Positions 51,008 through 60,793 of a stretch of 64,000 nucleotides of DNA are shown piece after piece. The DNA comes from Methanoplanus limicola DSM 2279 (lineage in GTDB: Archaea; Halobacteriota; Methanomicrobia; Methanomicrobiales; Methanomicrobiaceae). A model generated the notes under the pieces. That model was not told the origin of the DNA. It saw nothing but the letters and a program-made list of their open reading frames with translations, and did not search any database. The stretch lies in assembly GCF_000243255.1 (NCBI RefSeq), contig NZ_CM001436.1:1276077-1340076 (forward strand). Direction: 5' to 3'. Positions within the stretch are counted from its first letter, which is position 1. Every line of letters starts with the position of its first letter. Both the position numbers and the translations under genes were made by a program.

Positions 51008-52831
51008 CTACAGCAGTTCACTGCGCCTGTCAAAAAATATCCTGAGCCATATTTCCGAGCAGAAAAGCCTCCAGAAATCCTTTGAATAACCTGTTTTTCC
51101 GGAGAGGAACATATTATAATCCTTCAGAACATCTTCTGCGTCCCAGTACTTTCTTGAGGCAAATTCATCCGAATTAAAAACATCTCCGACAATTTCGGAG
51201 AGATCTTCACCAAACCAGACCTCATCAGGTGCAACAAAACCCATTTTGTCCATCCTGCACCTCACACACTCAGGGATCAGACCTTTTGTCATTTTTCTGA
51301 GACAGTATTTTGTAATTCCGCCCCTGATCTTCTGGTCCAGAGGTAGTGAGGCAATATATTCAACAAGCCGGTAATCAAGGAAAGGCACCCTTGATTCAAT
51401 AGAGAATGCCATCGAGTTTCTGTCCTCATAACGCAGGAGTGCCTGAAGGTTATTTCCGGACATTTCATTAGCCAGAACCTCGTCAAGTCTTCCGGCATAG
51501 CGGTCAGTAAACGGTACATCCCCCTTTAGGTATGCTCTCCTCTTTTTCCCGGCTTTAAGCTTAGCTGCGGCATCAATGAAAAATTTCCTGTGGTACTTCA
51601 TAATGCCCGCAATCTCTCTTATCAGTGCGGCAGGATGTGCTGAGAGGGATCTTATATGTGAAGCCTGATAACCAAGGTAACCTGCAAGCTGTTCATCCGC
51701 TCCCTGACCGTCAAGTACAACCTTTACGCTCTTCCCGGCAAGTTTCATCACACAGTACTGTGAATATATCGATAGCGAATCAAAAGGCTCCTCCTGAGTG
51801 GTTATAAGGTCATAAATTTCAGTTCTAAGGTCATCAACAGCCGGAAATATTCTGTACCCTGACGCCCCGGTCTTCCTGATAATCTCATCAACGAAAACTC
51901 TTTCATCGTACCTCTCATCCTCATAGCATGATGTAAATGTCTTCTGGCGGTTCCTGACGCTCAGAGGATTCTCATCCCTTATCAGATCGCTTATTATCGC
52001 AGTTATTGTGGATGAATCAAGCCCGCCGGAGAGACATGTTCCCACGGGGACATCACTTCTGAGCCTCAGGCTTACGGAATCACGGAGAAGTTCATATAAA
52101 CCATATGCAGCTTTATCATCAGTAATATTTCCGGCGGAGAACAACTTATCTGATACTGATAAATACCAGTACCGGACCGGATTTTCAGGTATTCCCCTCC
52201 TTACAGCCATATAATGCGCAGGCCTTAAACTGAATATCCCTTCAAACAGTGTCCTTTCGTCATTATCTGTTATGCCGCCTGAGAGATAGAGGAGCAGTTT
52301 TTCATCATCAGGAGCGGTGCCAAGTTCGGGGTTTTTAAGAAGAGCCTTAATTTCGGATGCAAAATAAAAGGAATTCCCGGATACAGAATAATAAAAAGGC
52401 TTTATCCCGAACCTGTCCCTTGCACAGAATAAGAGATCCTCCACTTTATCATAGAGTGCAAAGGCCCACATTCCGTTGAATCTCTTCAGACATTCAAAGC
52501 CCCATTCCTTATAGGCATGAATGATAACCTCGGTGTCGCTCTCCGAACGGAATGTATGCCCGGCCTCTTTCAGTTCGGATTTCAGCTCAATATAGTTGTA
52601 GATTTCACCGTTGTAAACGAGAATTATCTCAGAACTGTCGTCTGACATCGGCTGCGAGGCATTGTCAGTAATATCAATGATGGAGAGTCTGCGGTGCGCA
52701 AGCCCGATACTGTCACCATAATAAAATCCCTCACCGTCAGGTCCGCGGTGGGCAATTGCTGAGGACATCCTGCTGAGCATATCCTTTCCCACAGCCCCGT
52801 CCTGAGCATAAATTCCGGCAATTCCGCACAT
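51008..52831 (-). CDS. asnB: Asparagine synthase (glutamine-hydrolysing)
   Basis: 607 aa. The N-terminal class II glutaminase begins with nucleophile Cys2 (MCGIAGIYAQDG), with RLSIIDI and NGEIYNY following. The synthetase domain has the PP-loop SGGLDSS (about 270-276), which binds ATP. It transfers ammonia from glutamine to aspartate; relatives also act in surface polysaccharide modification, and the lone context leaves that possible. Confidence 0.93.
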   Translation of the reverse strand: MCGIAGIYAQDGAVGKDMLSRMSSAIAHRGPDGEGFYYGDSIGLAHRRLSIIDITDNASQPMSDDSSEIILVYNGEIYNYIELKSELKEAGHTFRSESDTEVIIHAYKEWGFECLKRFNGMWAFALYDKVEDLLFCARDRFGIKPFYYSVSGNSFYFASEIKALLKNPELGTAPDDEKLLLYLSGGITDNDERTLFEGIFSLRPAHYMAVRRGIPENPVRYWYLSVSDKLFSAGNITDDKAAYGLYELLRDSVSLRLRSDVPVGTCLSGGLDSSTITAIISDLIRDENPLSVRNRQKTFTSCYEDERYDERVFVDEIIRKTGASGYRIFPAVDDLRTEIYDLITTQEEPFDSLSIYSQYCVMKLAGKSVKVVLDGQGADEQLAGYLGYQASHIRSLSAHPAALIREIAGIMKYHRKFFIDAAAKLKAGKKRRAYLKGDVPFTDRYAGRLDEVLANEMSGNNLQALLRYEDRNSMAFSIESRVPFLDYRLVEYIASLPLDQKIRGGITKYCLRKMTKGLIPECVRCRMDKMGFVAPDEVWFGEDLSEIVGDVFNSDEFASRKYWDAEDVLKDYNMFLSGKTGYSKDFWRLFCSEIWLRIFFDRRSELL

Positions 52832-52993
52832 ATTACTGCATAAAAATCTGACTTATTATAATAAATAGCAATTCGTCGTATCCGAAAAAAAGTTTGTCTA
52901 CCGAAAAAATATCCCTGAAGCTCAGGGGAAGAGAGGAGAGGATTGAGAAATCTCTATGTAAAAAAAAGGGTTTCTCAAAATTTTACAGGACTA

Positions 52994-54643
52994 TCACCGC
53001 TTTTTATCATAAAAAAGAAATTTAACCAGCATTGCAATTCCAAGACCAAAGGCTATTACATAAACAACTATCGTAAAGTACAAAAGCCAGGACGAATATT
53101 CAATGTCTGCCGAAAAAATGACGATAGAAGCGCCAATTACAAGCGCAGAGGCTACAAGTCCGAGAACCATCTTGTCTGAAGCCTGTTCAATAGTGCGTGA
53201 GAGATCCTTTACATCATTTGCCACAATATCAACATGAATATTTCCGGTTGAGATATTGTTGAGCGTCCGGCTGATGATCTTTGGAAGTTTAAGCACCCCG
53301 TCTATTCCGTCCAGCATGGATGAAGTGGACCTCTTCAGCCTCTTTTTGGAGAGGTATCTGTGCTCAATAATCTCTCTTAGATACGGTCTTGACTCCTCAT
53401 AGAAGTTGAAGTCCGGAGAGAGTTTAATGCCTATATCAAGAACCATGACAATCACCTTCAGAAGTGACATCAGGGTGTCAGGTATCTTAATGTCATATCT
53501 GTTCAGAACTCTTGGAATATTCTCTATTGTTTCACCCGGATTTACACTGGAGAGGTCCACACTTTCGCTGTCAAACAGGGAATAGTAGATCTCATCCTTT
53601 ACATCCTCCATATTCTCTTCTCTGATAGTTACCCCGAGTTTCTGGAGAGTCTCTATGAGCATATCAACGTCATTGTCAACGATTGCCAGAAGAAGCCTTA
53701 TAAAGAGATCGCGCCTCTCAGGCCTGACAATCGCAACCGCACCGAGATCAAGAAAAGAGAGATCGCCGTATGGCGTCACCCGTAGATTTCCCGGGTGGGG
53801 ATCGAGATGAAAAAAGCCATCCTCAAATATCATCTTGAGATATGCTGAAAAACCCCTTGAAGCGATCTCCTTAGGATCATAGCCGTAAATTCTTATGCCG
53901 TCAGCGTTATCCACCCTGATGCCCTCAATATACTCCATTGTAAGCATCTTTGAGCCGGAATATTCCCAGTATATCTTTGGGAATTTTATATCTTTCCGGT
54001 CCTTAAAATTTCGCCGGAATATATCTGCATTCTTCCCTTCAGAGGCATAATCAAGCTCCTTCTTCATCATCCTGGTAAAGTCGCCGACAAGTCCGGTGAG
54101 ATTGTAGGCCCTTGCCATCGGATTGACTTTTTCAAGACGTGACGCCATATTTTCAAGAATAACCGTATCTGTGGCGATCTTGTCTTCTATATCGGGCCTC
54201 TGTATCTTAATTGCAACTATAGTTCCGTCATGAAGAACAGCTCTGTGAACCTGCCCTATTGATGCGGCAGCTATAGGCTTCTTTTCAAAATAGGCAAAAG
54301 CCTCCTCAACCGGACGCCCGGTATAACTCTCTATTGTGGGCCGGAGTTCTTCAAAGGGTACAGGTTTTACATGCTCATGGAGCTTTTTAAGCTCCCTAAT
54401 CATCTCAGGCGGAAGTTTATCAGACTGCGATGCAAGCATCTGTCCGAATTTTACAAATGTCGGACCCAGTTCTTCAAGTCCAAGCCGGATTCTCTCATAA
54501 ACGGATCTCTCGTCCGGTCTTGCCTTCTTGAAAAAAACCTTTCTTCGGGTCGCTTCCGGGTCAATTTCATCAAGGACAATCCCAAACCCGTAATTCATCA
54601 TGACATCGGCTATCTGTTTATACCTTGTCAGGCGGGTTACCAT
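52994..54643 (-). CDS. ABC1/UbiB-family atypical kinase
   Basis: 549 aa. KFGQMLASQSDKLP (KxGQ motif, about 64-77), AAASIGQVHRA (Ala-rich nucleotide loop), VAIKIQRP (Lys), HLDPHPGNLRV and FLDLGAVA give a complete UbiB kinase-like core. Two C-terminal membrane helices (about 490-512 and 518-540) anchor it. In bacteria and mitochondria it supports isoprenoid quinone synthesis; methanogens of this group lack quinones, so another isoprenoid lipid pathway is more likely. Confidence 0.92.
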   Translation of the reverse strand: MVTRLTRYKQIADVMMNYGFGIVLDEIDPEATRRKVFFKKARPDERSVYERIRLGLEELGPTFVKFGQMLASQSDKLPPEMIRELKKLHEHVKPVPFEELRPTIESYTGRPVEEAFAYFEKKPIAAASIGQVHRAVLHDGTIVAIKIQRPDIEDKIATDTVILENMASRLEKVNPMARAYNLTGLVGDFTRMMKKELDYASEGKNADIFRRNFKDRKDIKFPKIYWEYSGSKMLTMEYIEGIRVDNADGIRIYGYDPKEIASRGFSAYLKMIFEDGFFHLDPHPGNLRVTPYGDLSFLDLGAVAIVRPERRDLFIRLLLAIVDNDVDMLIETLQKLGVTIREENMEDVKDEIYYSLFDSESVDLSSVNPGETIENIPRVLNRYDIKIPDTLMSLLKVIVMVLDIGIKLSPDFNFYEESRPYLREIIEHRYLSKKRLKRSTSSMLDGIDGVLKLPKIISRTLNNISTGNIHVDIVANDVKDLSRTIEQASDKMVLGLVASALVIGASIVIFSADIEYSSWLLYFTIVVYVIAFGLGIAMLVKFLFYDKKR

Positions 54644-54779
54644 AAGGAAAATATTCCTGCTTAATACTAAAAAAAGATATAACCTGAAAACCGGTCATAA
54701 GTGGACAAATTTCCGGAAAATGTCATCTCCGGAATGAAAAAAAGGTCAACAGTCAGGGGAAAGTTCCCGCCCGGCTATG

Positions 54780-55808
54780 CTACAGGAGCCTTTTCCCGCA
54801 TATCAAGCATATCACTGACAGAGCTGCCGCAATAACCGGAATCACAGCAGATAGCGGAGACCGGGCTGTGGGCTGCCCCGCCTCCGGAGTTACATCTCCA
54901 TTTTCTGCTGCTAAAGGAGTCTGTACCGGAGTCTGTGCATATGTTACAGTATTCTCATCTTCACCCTGAGTATTGTCAGCAACATCTGTTATTGTAAGTG
55001 TCATCGTTGTCTTATATGAGCCGTCCGGCCTTCCAGTCTCAAACATATATTCGCCTGCCGGGTAATCCGATGCGTCAATTTCAACATTCCACAGGTTTAA
55101 GGGAGATGATCCGGTGACGTAAATATTTCCTGATGAGCCGCTCTCAGTTGTCCCTGAATCCTTTGAAGTAGGACCAAATTCAAGCGGCTGGAGTGAATAA
55201 AAGAGTTTTTCTCCGGCGGCGAAATTTGTGCTGCCGCTAAGTGATATAATTCCCCTCTCATATACATTCTCATCCGAATCATCCTCAATGAGGGGATCTT
55301 CAAGGATAAAGGAGGTATATGAATACATATCATCAATGTCATTTGAGTCGAGCATGCCCATAAGCGCCGCTGCGGCCTGCCGCCCCTGAAGACTGCCTGA
55401 ACCACCGATAATAAAGGAAGAACCTGCATCTGAAGTAACAACAGTCTGCCCCTGCGCACCGGTTGATGTATAAACATCAAACTTCCCGTTGTAGCCGGGA
55501 TGCTGAACAATCACATAATACTGCCCTGCGGAAAGTCCGGATGTCTCAGAAGGGGAAATCTCATAACTGTATTCACCTGAAGAACTTACTGAGATCGCAT
55601 TCCGGTCCCATAAGTTATTGCCAAATAACCATACAGCAACACCCTGGGACGGATTTCCGGCCGCAAAGCCCGAAATGGTTACAGCGTCACCCTTCGCATA
55701 GTAAAGCAGGTCACCGGCAGAATCTGAACCCGATACAGCTCCTGCGAAGAGAGCAGGAATTAAAAAAAGAGCAGATAATAAGATTACAAAAATTTTTGAT
55801 CTATTCAT
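54780..55808 (-). CDS. DUF3821-type surface protein
   Basis: 342 aa from MNRSKIFVILLSALFLIPAL, a signal peptide (about 1-28). The ectodomain is Ig-like (LLYYAKGDAVTISGFAAGNP; AVWLFGNNLWDRN; AGQYYVIVQHPGYNGKFDVY), as in DUF3821 proteins, abundant in Methanomicrobiales. A Pro/Thr-rich stalk and a C-terminal membrane helix (about 318-337) anchor it. Likely an envelope component; ligand unknown. Confidence 0.78.
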   Translation of the reverse strand: MNRSKIFVILLSALFLIPALFAGAVSGSDSAGDLLYYAKGDAVTISGFAAGNPSQGVAVWLFGNNLWDRNAISVSSSGEYSYEISPSETSGLSAGQYYVIVQHPGYNGKFDVYTSTGAQGQTVVTSDAGSSFIIGGSGSLQGRQAAAALMGMLDSNDIDDMYSYTSFILEDPLIEDDSDENVYERGIISLSGSTNFAAGEKLFYSLQPLEFGPTSKDSGTTESGSSGNIYVTGSSPLNLWNVEIDASDYPAGEYMFETGRPDGSYKTTMTLTITDVADNTQGEDENTVTYAQTPVQTPLAAENGDVTPEAGQPTARSPLSAVIPVIAAALSVICLICGKRLL

Positions 55809-56006
55809 AGTATCACAACCAAGAAAAATTCTGCCACATTTCATTAGAGAGAACAGGCAGAACTTTCACAGGTACAATTATACCGCGTTGTATCTGATAT
55901 TAGAAAAAATTGCCTGTGGGAGGAATATGCAGAAAGGAATATCGGATAATGCAGGATTTAACCGGAGTATACAAGTTTTACGGTAAAAAATTCTAAGGCC
56001 GGGTGT

Positions 56007-57719
56007 TTAACACACGGAATTACCTTTAAGGAGGATCTCAGACGCAGAGGATACCATAGCGGTAACATTTCCGTCATTGTCCTTTAAGAGAGTATTTTGC
56101 CATATAACCTCGATTTCCGTCCCGTCTCTTCTCATGAGAGTGCCCCTTTTATCCGGAGACGGTACAATTTTTCCGGAGATTATCTCCTCAAAGGTCTTTT
56201 TAGAACAATTCCTGATTTTTTCCGGAACAAAGAGTGAAAACCAGTCTTTACCCGATACTTCACTCTCCATGTAACCTGTCATTTGACAGCCTTTTTTATT
56301 GAGGCACTCAATTGTTCCGTCTCCCCTTATAACGGCTATCATAACACCTGCAACGTCAAGATAACCCTGAGCTATATCCCTCTGTCTGATCGTCTCCTCC
56401 TCTGTTTTTCTTATGGAAGTGATATCGTCAGCAATTGTCATTATGTATTCCAGAGCGCTGTCAGGCCCTTTCACCGGAGATTTCCTCACCCTCAATATGC
56501 GCTCACCCTTACCCGGGATCTCAACTCTTAAATCAGGCATCTCAACTGAATCTCCGGATCGTACAACTTCGCGATCTCCGGATATGAGATATTCTGTAAT
56601 TTTATCATGGAAAAGTTCACAACCCATCTTTCCGTTGGCCTTTTTCCGGTCAATACCAAAGAAGACCTCTGAAGCACGGTTAAAGAAGATATACCGGCCA
56701 TTTTTCATCTCCTTAACCATAACCATCGAGGGTATATTCTCAAATATTGAGTTGAGGAATGATTTCCACTTGAAGAGATCACGGTACGCCTTGTTACGCT
56801 CAGTAATATCCCTGCATACAACCCGAAATCCTATAAGATCTCCGAATTCATCAAATTTTGGGCATATGCTTGATTCAAGGGTTACGGCCTTTCCGGCATT
56901 GTTCAGCACAGAGCATTCAAATAATTCAGCACTTCCGCCATTGGTGCAGATTCCGGAGAAAAACTCCTCCATAACACCTCTCTTAACACTGTCCTCTACA
57001 AATTCAAGGATGGATTTACCAACGATTTCTCCGGATTCATGCCCGAGAATGTGGGATGTTCTTGGGCTGGCATATGTGATATTATAACTCTCATCAAGAT
57101 CCAGTATGGCATCATTTATCTCTTCTACAAGTGATCTGTAATTCCTCTCACTCGCCTTTAAGGCCTCCTCTGCCACCCTCTTATCAGTTACATCCTCAAG
57201 AATTATTGTAACCCCAGGAGAAGAATCGGACAGAACTGTAGGGATTATTCTTATTCTGTAAAAATTCTCTTCCCCACCTTTGACTATCCTTATCTCGTCC
57301 GTTGTCTCCTGCCCTTCAAGTGCAGACTGTATTTTATTATTTATGAGCGGATGATCAAATCCGACAAGTGCAGAATTTCTAATCTCCTCCCCAATCAGAT
57401 CTTCTTTTGCAATTCCGATCATGTCGCAGAGATGATCGTTTGCCTGGATAATTACCTGACCGCTGTCAAGAACAACAACCATATCCAGAGTAAAATTTAT
57501 TATTGTCGATATGGGTGCGCGCTGTGATATGAAAAAGACCTTTGCCTTACCATAATTTTTCATATCAACCTGTCCGGAGATTCTGAGCATGTCAAGATAT
57601 CTTGAGACAGTATTCCTGTTAAGTGAGAGATGAGCAGCTATATCTGAAACAGACATCCCACGAGGACTTGTTTTTAATACTGCAATTATTTTTTCAAGTT
57701 CTTCAGCATAGCAATCCAT
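56007..57719 (-). CDS. HTH regulator with four PAS domains
   Basis: 570 aa. A winged-helix N-terminus (about 1-65: VSDIAAHLSLNRNTVSRYLD) precedes PAS domains at about 78-185, 195-310, 318-435 and 450-560, ending after a typical PAS C-terminus. There is no kinase domain, so signals sensed by the PAS domains should act directly on DNA binding. Methanomicrobiales carry many such one-component regulators. Target and ligand unknown. Confidence 0.85.
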   Translation of the reverse strand: MDCYAEELEKIIAVLKTSPRGMSVSDIAAHLSLNRNTVSRYLDMLRISGQVDMKNYGKAKVFFISQRAPISTIINFTLDMVVVLDSGQVIIQANDHLCDMIGIAKEDLIGEEIRNSALVGFDHPLINNKIQSALEGQETTDEIRIVKGGEENFYRIRIIPTVLSDSSPGVTIILEDVTDKRVAEEALKASERNYRSLVEEINDAILDLDESYNITYASPRTSHILGHESGEIVGKSILEFVEDSVKRGVMEEFFSGICTNGGSAELFECSVLNNAGKAVTLESSICPKFDEFGDLIGFRVVCRDITERNKAYRDLFKWKSFLNSIFENIPSMVMVKEMKNGRYIFFNRASEVFFGIDRKKANGKMGCELFHDKITEYLISGDREVVRSGDSVEMPDLRVEIPGKGERILRVRKSPVKGPDSALEYIMTIADDITSIRKTEEETIRQRDIAQGYLDVAGVMIAVIRGDGTIECLNKKGCQMTGYMESEVSGKDWFSLFVPEKIRNCSKKTFEEIISGKIVPSPDKRGTLMRRDGTEIEVIWQNTLLKDNDGNVTAMVSSASEILLKGNSVC

Positions 57720-58371
57720 TCTGGTAAGATATGTACTACATCGCCTTACTTATTGATTTCGTTGCTGCACGACATAACGCCTCACTCAATGCAAAATACA
57801 ACGCCTGGCATTGAAAGATACATTTAAATAGTGAACCCTCAAACATAGTAAATGCATACCAGTGGCATTTTTTGAACACTGGAAAAACCAGATAAAATAA
57901 TAAAATCCGGTATCTGCGGAATATTGTCTGCAAAAATGGTTATAATTTAATCATTTGAAATCCTGCCTCCGGCAGTCTCAATGAAAAACACACAAAATTC
58001 CATAACTTAAGTTCCATCCGAAAATCCTCCCCATACCCAAGGAAAGATTAAGCTACCAGACTGATGGGAAAAACGTACCTCTCTAAAAGCAGTACAGTTT
58101 CCGCAGATACCACCATGCCCATAATAACAGCAACACACGTACCAAAACAGCCAAATTCACCCATAAACCAACCTTAAACCAAACATAACACTCCTTTTAA
58201 AGATCAAATAACTTTTATCTCACAGCATAATCTTTACATATCCCGGAAATATCTGAACACCGGATTATGCATTATAATACAGAACAGAACGAAATAATGT
58301 CTTAACCTGAACCTAATCAATTAACGGAGAAGATAAACCCTCCATTTTAAAAACAAAAAAAGACTAAAAAG
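57720..58371. other. 652-bp intergenic region
   Basis: AT-rich. CCAGT/ACTGG (near 57860-57883) and CTGCC/GGCAG (57963-57975) are small hairpins. A TATA-like ACATTTAAATAG (near 57821-57832) lacks a matching gene. No frame above 65 codons is convincing. It could hold the regulator's promoter or a small RNA, but I can support neither. Confidence 0.35.
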
Positions 58372-59529
58372 TTAAAGAGTGGCAGGTTCAGGCATCTTAA
58401 GGATGAATGACTCACCATCTCTGCCATATAAACAGTCCTTCTCTGCTATACCCGATATTACAAGACCACCGTCTGACGTTGGATGAACCGAGGTCAGTTT
58501 TGCATCGTAAAAAGTCTTCTCCCATACAAATTCACCAGAACTGTCCATCTTCACAATACGGTAGCCATTTTGCTTAAAAAGCCCAAAGGGAGTCAGGCCT
58601 GACATATAATAGCCATCTGTAGCTGAACCTGTGATATAATAGATAAATGAAAATTCTGACGCAGCACTCCTGACACCTACGGCAGCGCCGCTGTCATCAA
58701 GAAATGCAATTCGCGGGATATATGCCATCTCAGTGTAGCCATATTCATCATTTCTCAGGAAGACCGGATTTTCTTTTATCTCCAGAAGAGCTGCAATATA
58801 ACCTGAATCGTGCCGTGGGGCTATCGAATAAAAACTGCCTGAAAGAGGTCCGAAATACTGGTTTGCCCAGACCCTTCCCCCTGTATCATTAAATTTCATT
58901 ACAAGGCCCCTGTCATCCCCGGAAGAGATGAAGGATGATATTGCCCCAGATGCAACAAACCCGCCGCCGCGATCATTCTGGACAGATTCAAGGTCGATCA
59001 TACCGTTTGCAACACTGCCCATCGTCTTATTCCACTCTTCAATACCGTCAGAACCGACCTTATACAGGAACGAGTTCAGCCACGAACCGGAGAGAAGGAC
59101 ACCGCCTTCAGGAGTTACCTCAACCGAGTTAATTACACCCAGAGGCTGATGGTATGTCCACTCAGTTCCGCCGGATTCATTCATCTTAATCAGGTCTTCA
59201 CCATCACAGAAGAGAATATAACCGCCAAGAGGCGAGGCCTCCACAAACCGGACGCTTCCGTTCTCATCGCCGCCAGGAACATGCGAGGTCCAGAGAGTCT
59301 GGCCTGAAGAGTCAAGACCAAAGACTGCACGGCCATATTCATCGCTTCCGCCAGCGATATAACTTCCGTCGACATTCTGCCAGACGCTGTTAATCACAGT
59401 ATCAGTACCGGAAAAAGTCCTTAACCATTCATCCGGAGTGCATGCGCCTGAAACAGGAAGCACTGCCATAAGTACCAGAATTACCAATACAGCAGAAATT
59501 TTAACCCCTAAAGTCCTGCAAATAACCAT
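58372..59529 (-). CDS. Secreted beta-propeller-like protein
   Basis: 385 aa. The N-terminal signal peptide (about 12-28, ending PVSGACTPD) is followed by six to seven repeats of the kind DGSYIAGGSDEYG, GGYILFCDGEDLIKMNESGG, GGVLLSGSWLNSFLYKVGSD, and SDGGLVISGIAEKD. Each pairs a G-G-x-hydrophobic strand with a Lys/Leu-Asx-Ser turn, as in PQQ-like or WD-like propellers of archaeal surface proteins. Function unknown; likely outside the cell. Confidence 0.75.
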   Translation of the reverse strand: MVICRTLGVKISAVLVILVLMAVLPVSGACTPDEWLRTFSGTDTVINSVWQNVDGSYIAGGSDEYGRAVFGLDSSGQTLWTSHVPGGDENGSVRFVEASPLGGYILFCDGEDLIKMNESGGTEWTYHQPLGVINSVEVTPEGGVLLSGSWLNSFLYKVGSDGIEEWNKTMGSVANGMIDLESVQNDRGGGFVASGAISSFISSGDDRGLVMKFNDTGGRVWANQYFGPLSGSFYSIAPRHDSGYIAALLEIKENPVFLRNDEYGYTEMAYIPRIAFLDDSGAAVGVRSAASEFSFIYYITGSATDGYYMSGLTPFGLFKQNGYRIVKMDSSGEFVWEKTFYDAKLTSVHPTSDGGLVISGIAEKDCLYGRDGESFILKMPEPATL

Positions 59530-59570
59530 AATTAAAAATGGGGTTAATAATTAATAATCCTGTCCGATTG

Positions 59571-59637
59571 AAAGCAGTTCACAGGCAGTAAGAACGATTG
59601 CCCTGATTGCGTCGCATTCACCCGAACTGCTTTTTTT
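59571..59637 (+). ncRNA. Candidate small structured RNA with terminator
   Basis: AAAGCAGTTC (59571-59580) pairs perfectly with GAACTGCTTT (59624-59633), and a run of seven T follows from 59631. Inside lies CAGGCA/TGCC-type pairing (59582-59602) and a small TGCG/CGCA palindrome near 59607-59616. An AT-rich stretch (59544-59557) is near the expected TATA position. It lies between the divergent propeller and gap genes. It could be an independent sRNA or an upstream terminator for gap. Confidence 0.45.
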
Positions 59638-59726
59638 ACTCTGCCTCATATATTAGCAGAGACTTACAGACCGTGATTTTCAGAGATACCAGGTGAAAAT
59701 ATTTTATCTTAGCATAACCCTAACAG

Positions 59727-60755
59727 ATGGTAATGATTAAGGTTGCAGTAAACGGCTATGGAACGATCGGCAAGAGGGTTGCCGATGCTGTTTCAGCTCA
59801 GCCGGATATGGAAATTGTGGGTGTATCGAAGACAAAGCCAAGTGCAGAGGCTTTGATTGCCGGAAAAAAAGGATATCCGCTATATATAGCTGACATATCA
59901 AAGAAGGCCGACTTCGAGAAAAACGGAATACCTGTCGCCGGAAGCGTTGAGGAGATGGTGCAGACGGCAGATATTGTCGTTGATGCCACGCCCGGAGGTA
60001 TCGGTGCCAAAAACAGGCAATTATACGAAAAATACGGCAAAATGGCCATCTGGCAGGGTGGAGAGGACCATGATATCGCAGGTTTTTCATTCAGCTCGTC
60101 ATGCAATTTCGATGAAGCAAAAGGCAAAAAGTTTGCAAGGGTTGTATCCTGCAATACGACAGGTCTTTGCAGAATTATTAAGCTTGCAGATGACGCATTC
60201 GGTGTTGAAAAAGTCCGTGCGACGATGGTCAGAAGGGGTGCAGATCCCGGAGATGCAAAGAGAGGGCCTGTCGATGCCATTGTCTTAAATCCCGTTACAA
60301 TACCTTCGCACCACGGTCCTGATCTGCAGACCGTTCTTCCGGAGATAAACATTGTAACAACCGCCCTTGTGGTCCCGACAACATTCATGCATATGCATAT
60401 CCTCCAGATGGACCTGAAGGAGACCGGAGACCGGGATAAAATCCTTGAAATGATAAAGGACCACCCAAGAATCGGACTTATTAAAGGATTTACCGGGATA
60501 AAGAGCACAGCCGAACTGAAGGAGTATGCATCTGATCTCGGAAGGCCAAGATCTGATCTATGGGAATCATGCGTCTTTGAGGACTCAGTCTCAATAGTTG
60601 AAGGGAAAGAACTCTACCTCTTCCAGGCAATACACCAGGAAGCTGATGTAGTTGTTGAGAATGTGGACTGTATCCGTGCAATGGCAGGAGAGAACATCAC
60701 AGCCGCTGAATCAATAGCTCTTACAGATAGGTCAATGAATTTTGAAGCTATTTAA
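59727..60755 (+). CDS. gap: Archaeal (type II) glyceraldehyde-3-phosphate dehydrogenase
   Basis: Interconverts glyceraldehyde 3-phosphate and 1,3-bisphosphoglycerate, mainly for gluconeogenesis in methanogens. 342 aa. The Rossmann motif GYGTIGKRVADAV is at the N-terminus, and the catalytic Cys is in VVSCNTTGLCRI (about 142). RRGADPGDAKRGPVDAIVLN is a family landmark. TATA-like AATATTTTAT about 25 bp upstream suggests a leaderless mRNA starting at 59727; an internal ATG at 59733 is the alternative. CTCTGC/GCAGAG (59639-59661) lies just upstream of that promoter. Confidence 0.96.
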   Translation: MVMIKVAVNGYGTIGKRVADAVSAQPDMEIVGVSKTKPSAEALIAGKKGYPLYIADISKKADFEKNGIPVAGSVEEMVQTADIVVDATPGGIGAKNRQLYEKYGKMAIWQGGEDHDIAGFSFSSSCNFDEAKGKKFARVVSCNTTGLCRIIKLADDAFGVEKVRATMVRRGADPGDAKRGPVDAIVLNPVTIPSHHGPDLQTVLPEINIVTTALVVPTTFMHMHILQMDLKETGDRDKILEMIKDHPRIGLIKGFTGIKSTAELKEYASDLGRPRSDLWESCVFEDSVSIVEGKELYLFQAIHQEADVVVENVDCIRAMAGENITAAESIALTDRSMNFEAI

Positions 60756-60793
60756 AATTCAACCCCTTTTTTATACTAAAAAATGTAGAGAGA

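Noticed and set aside
57736-57933. 65-codon minus-strand frame upstream of the PAS regulator
   Set aside because: Cys- and Phe-rich translation typical of random AT-rich DNA, with no start signal.
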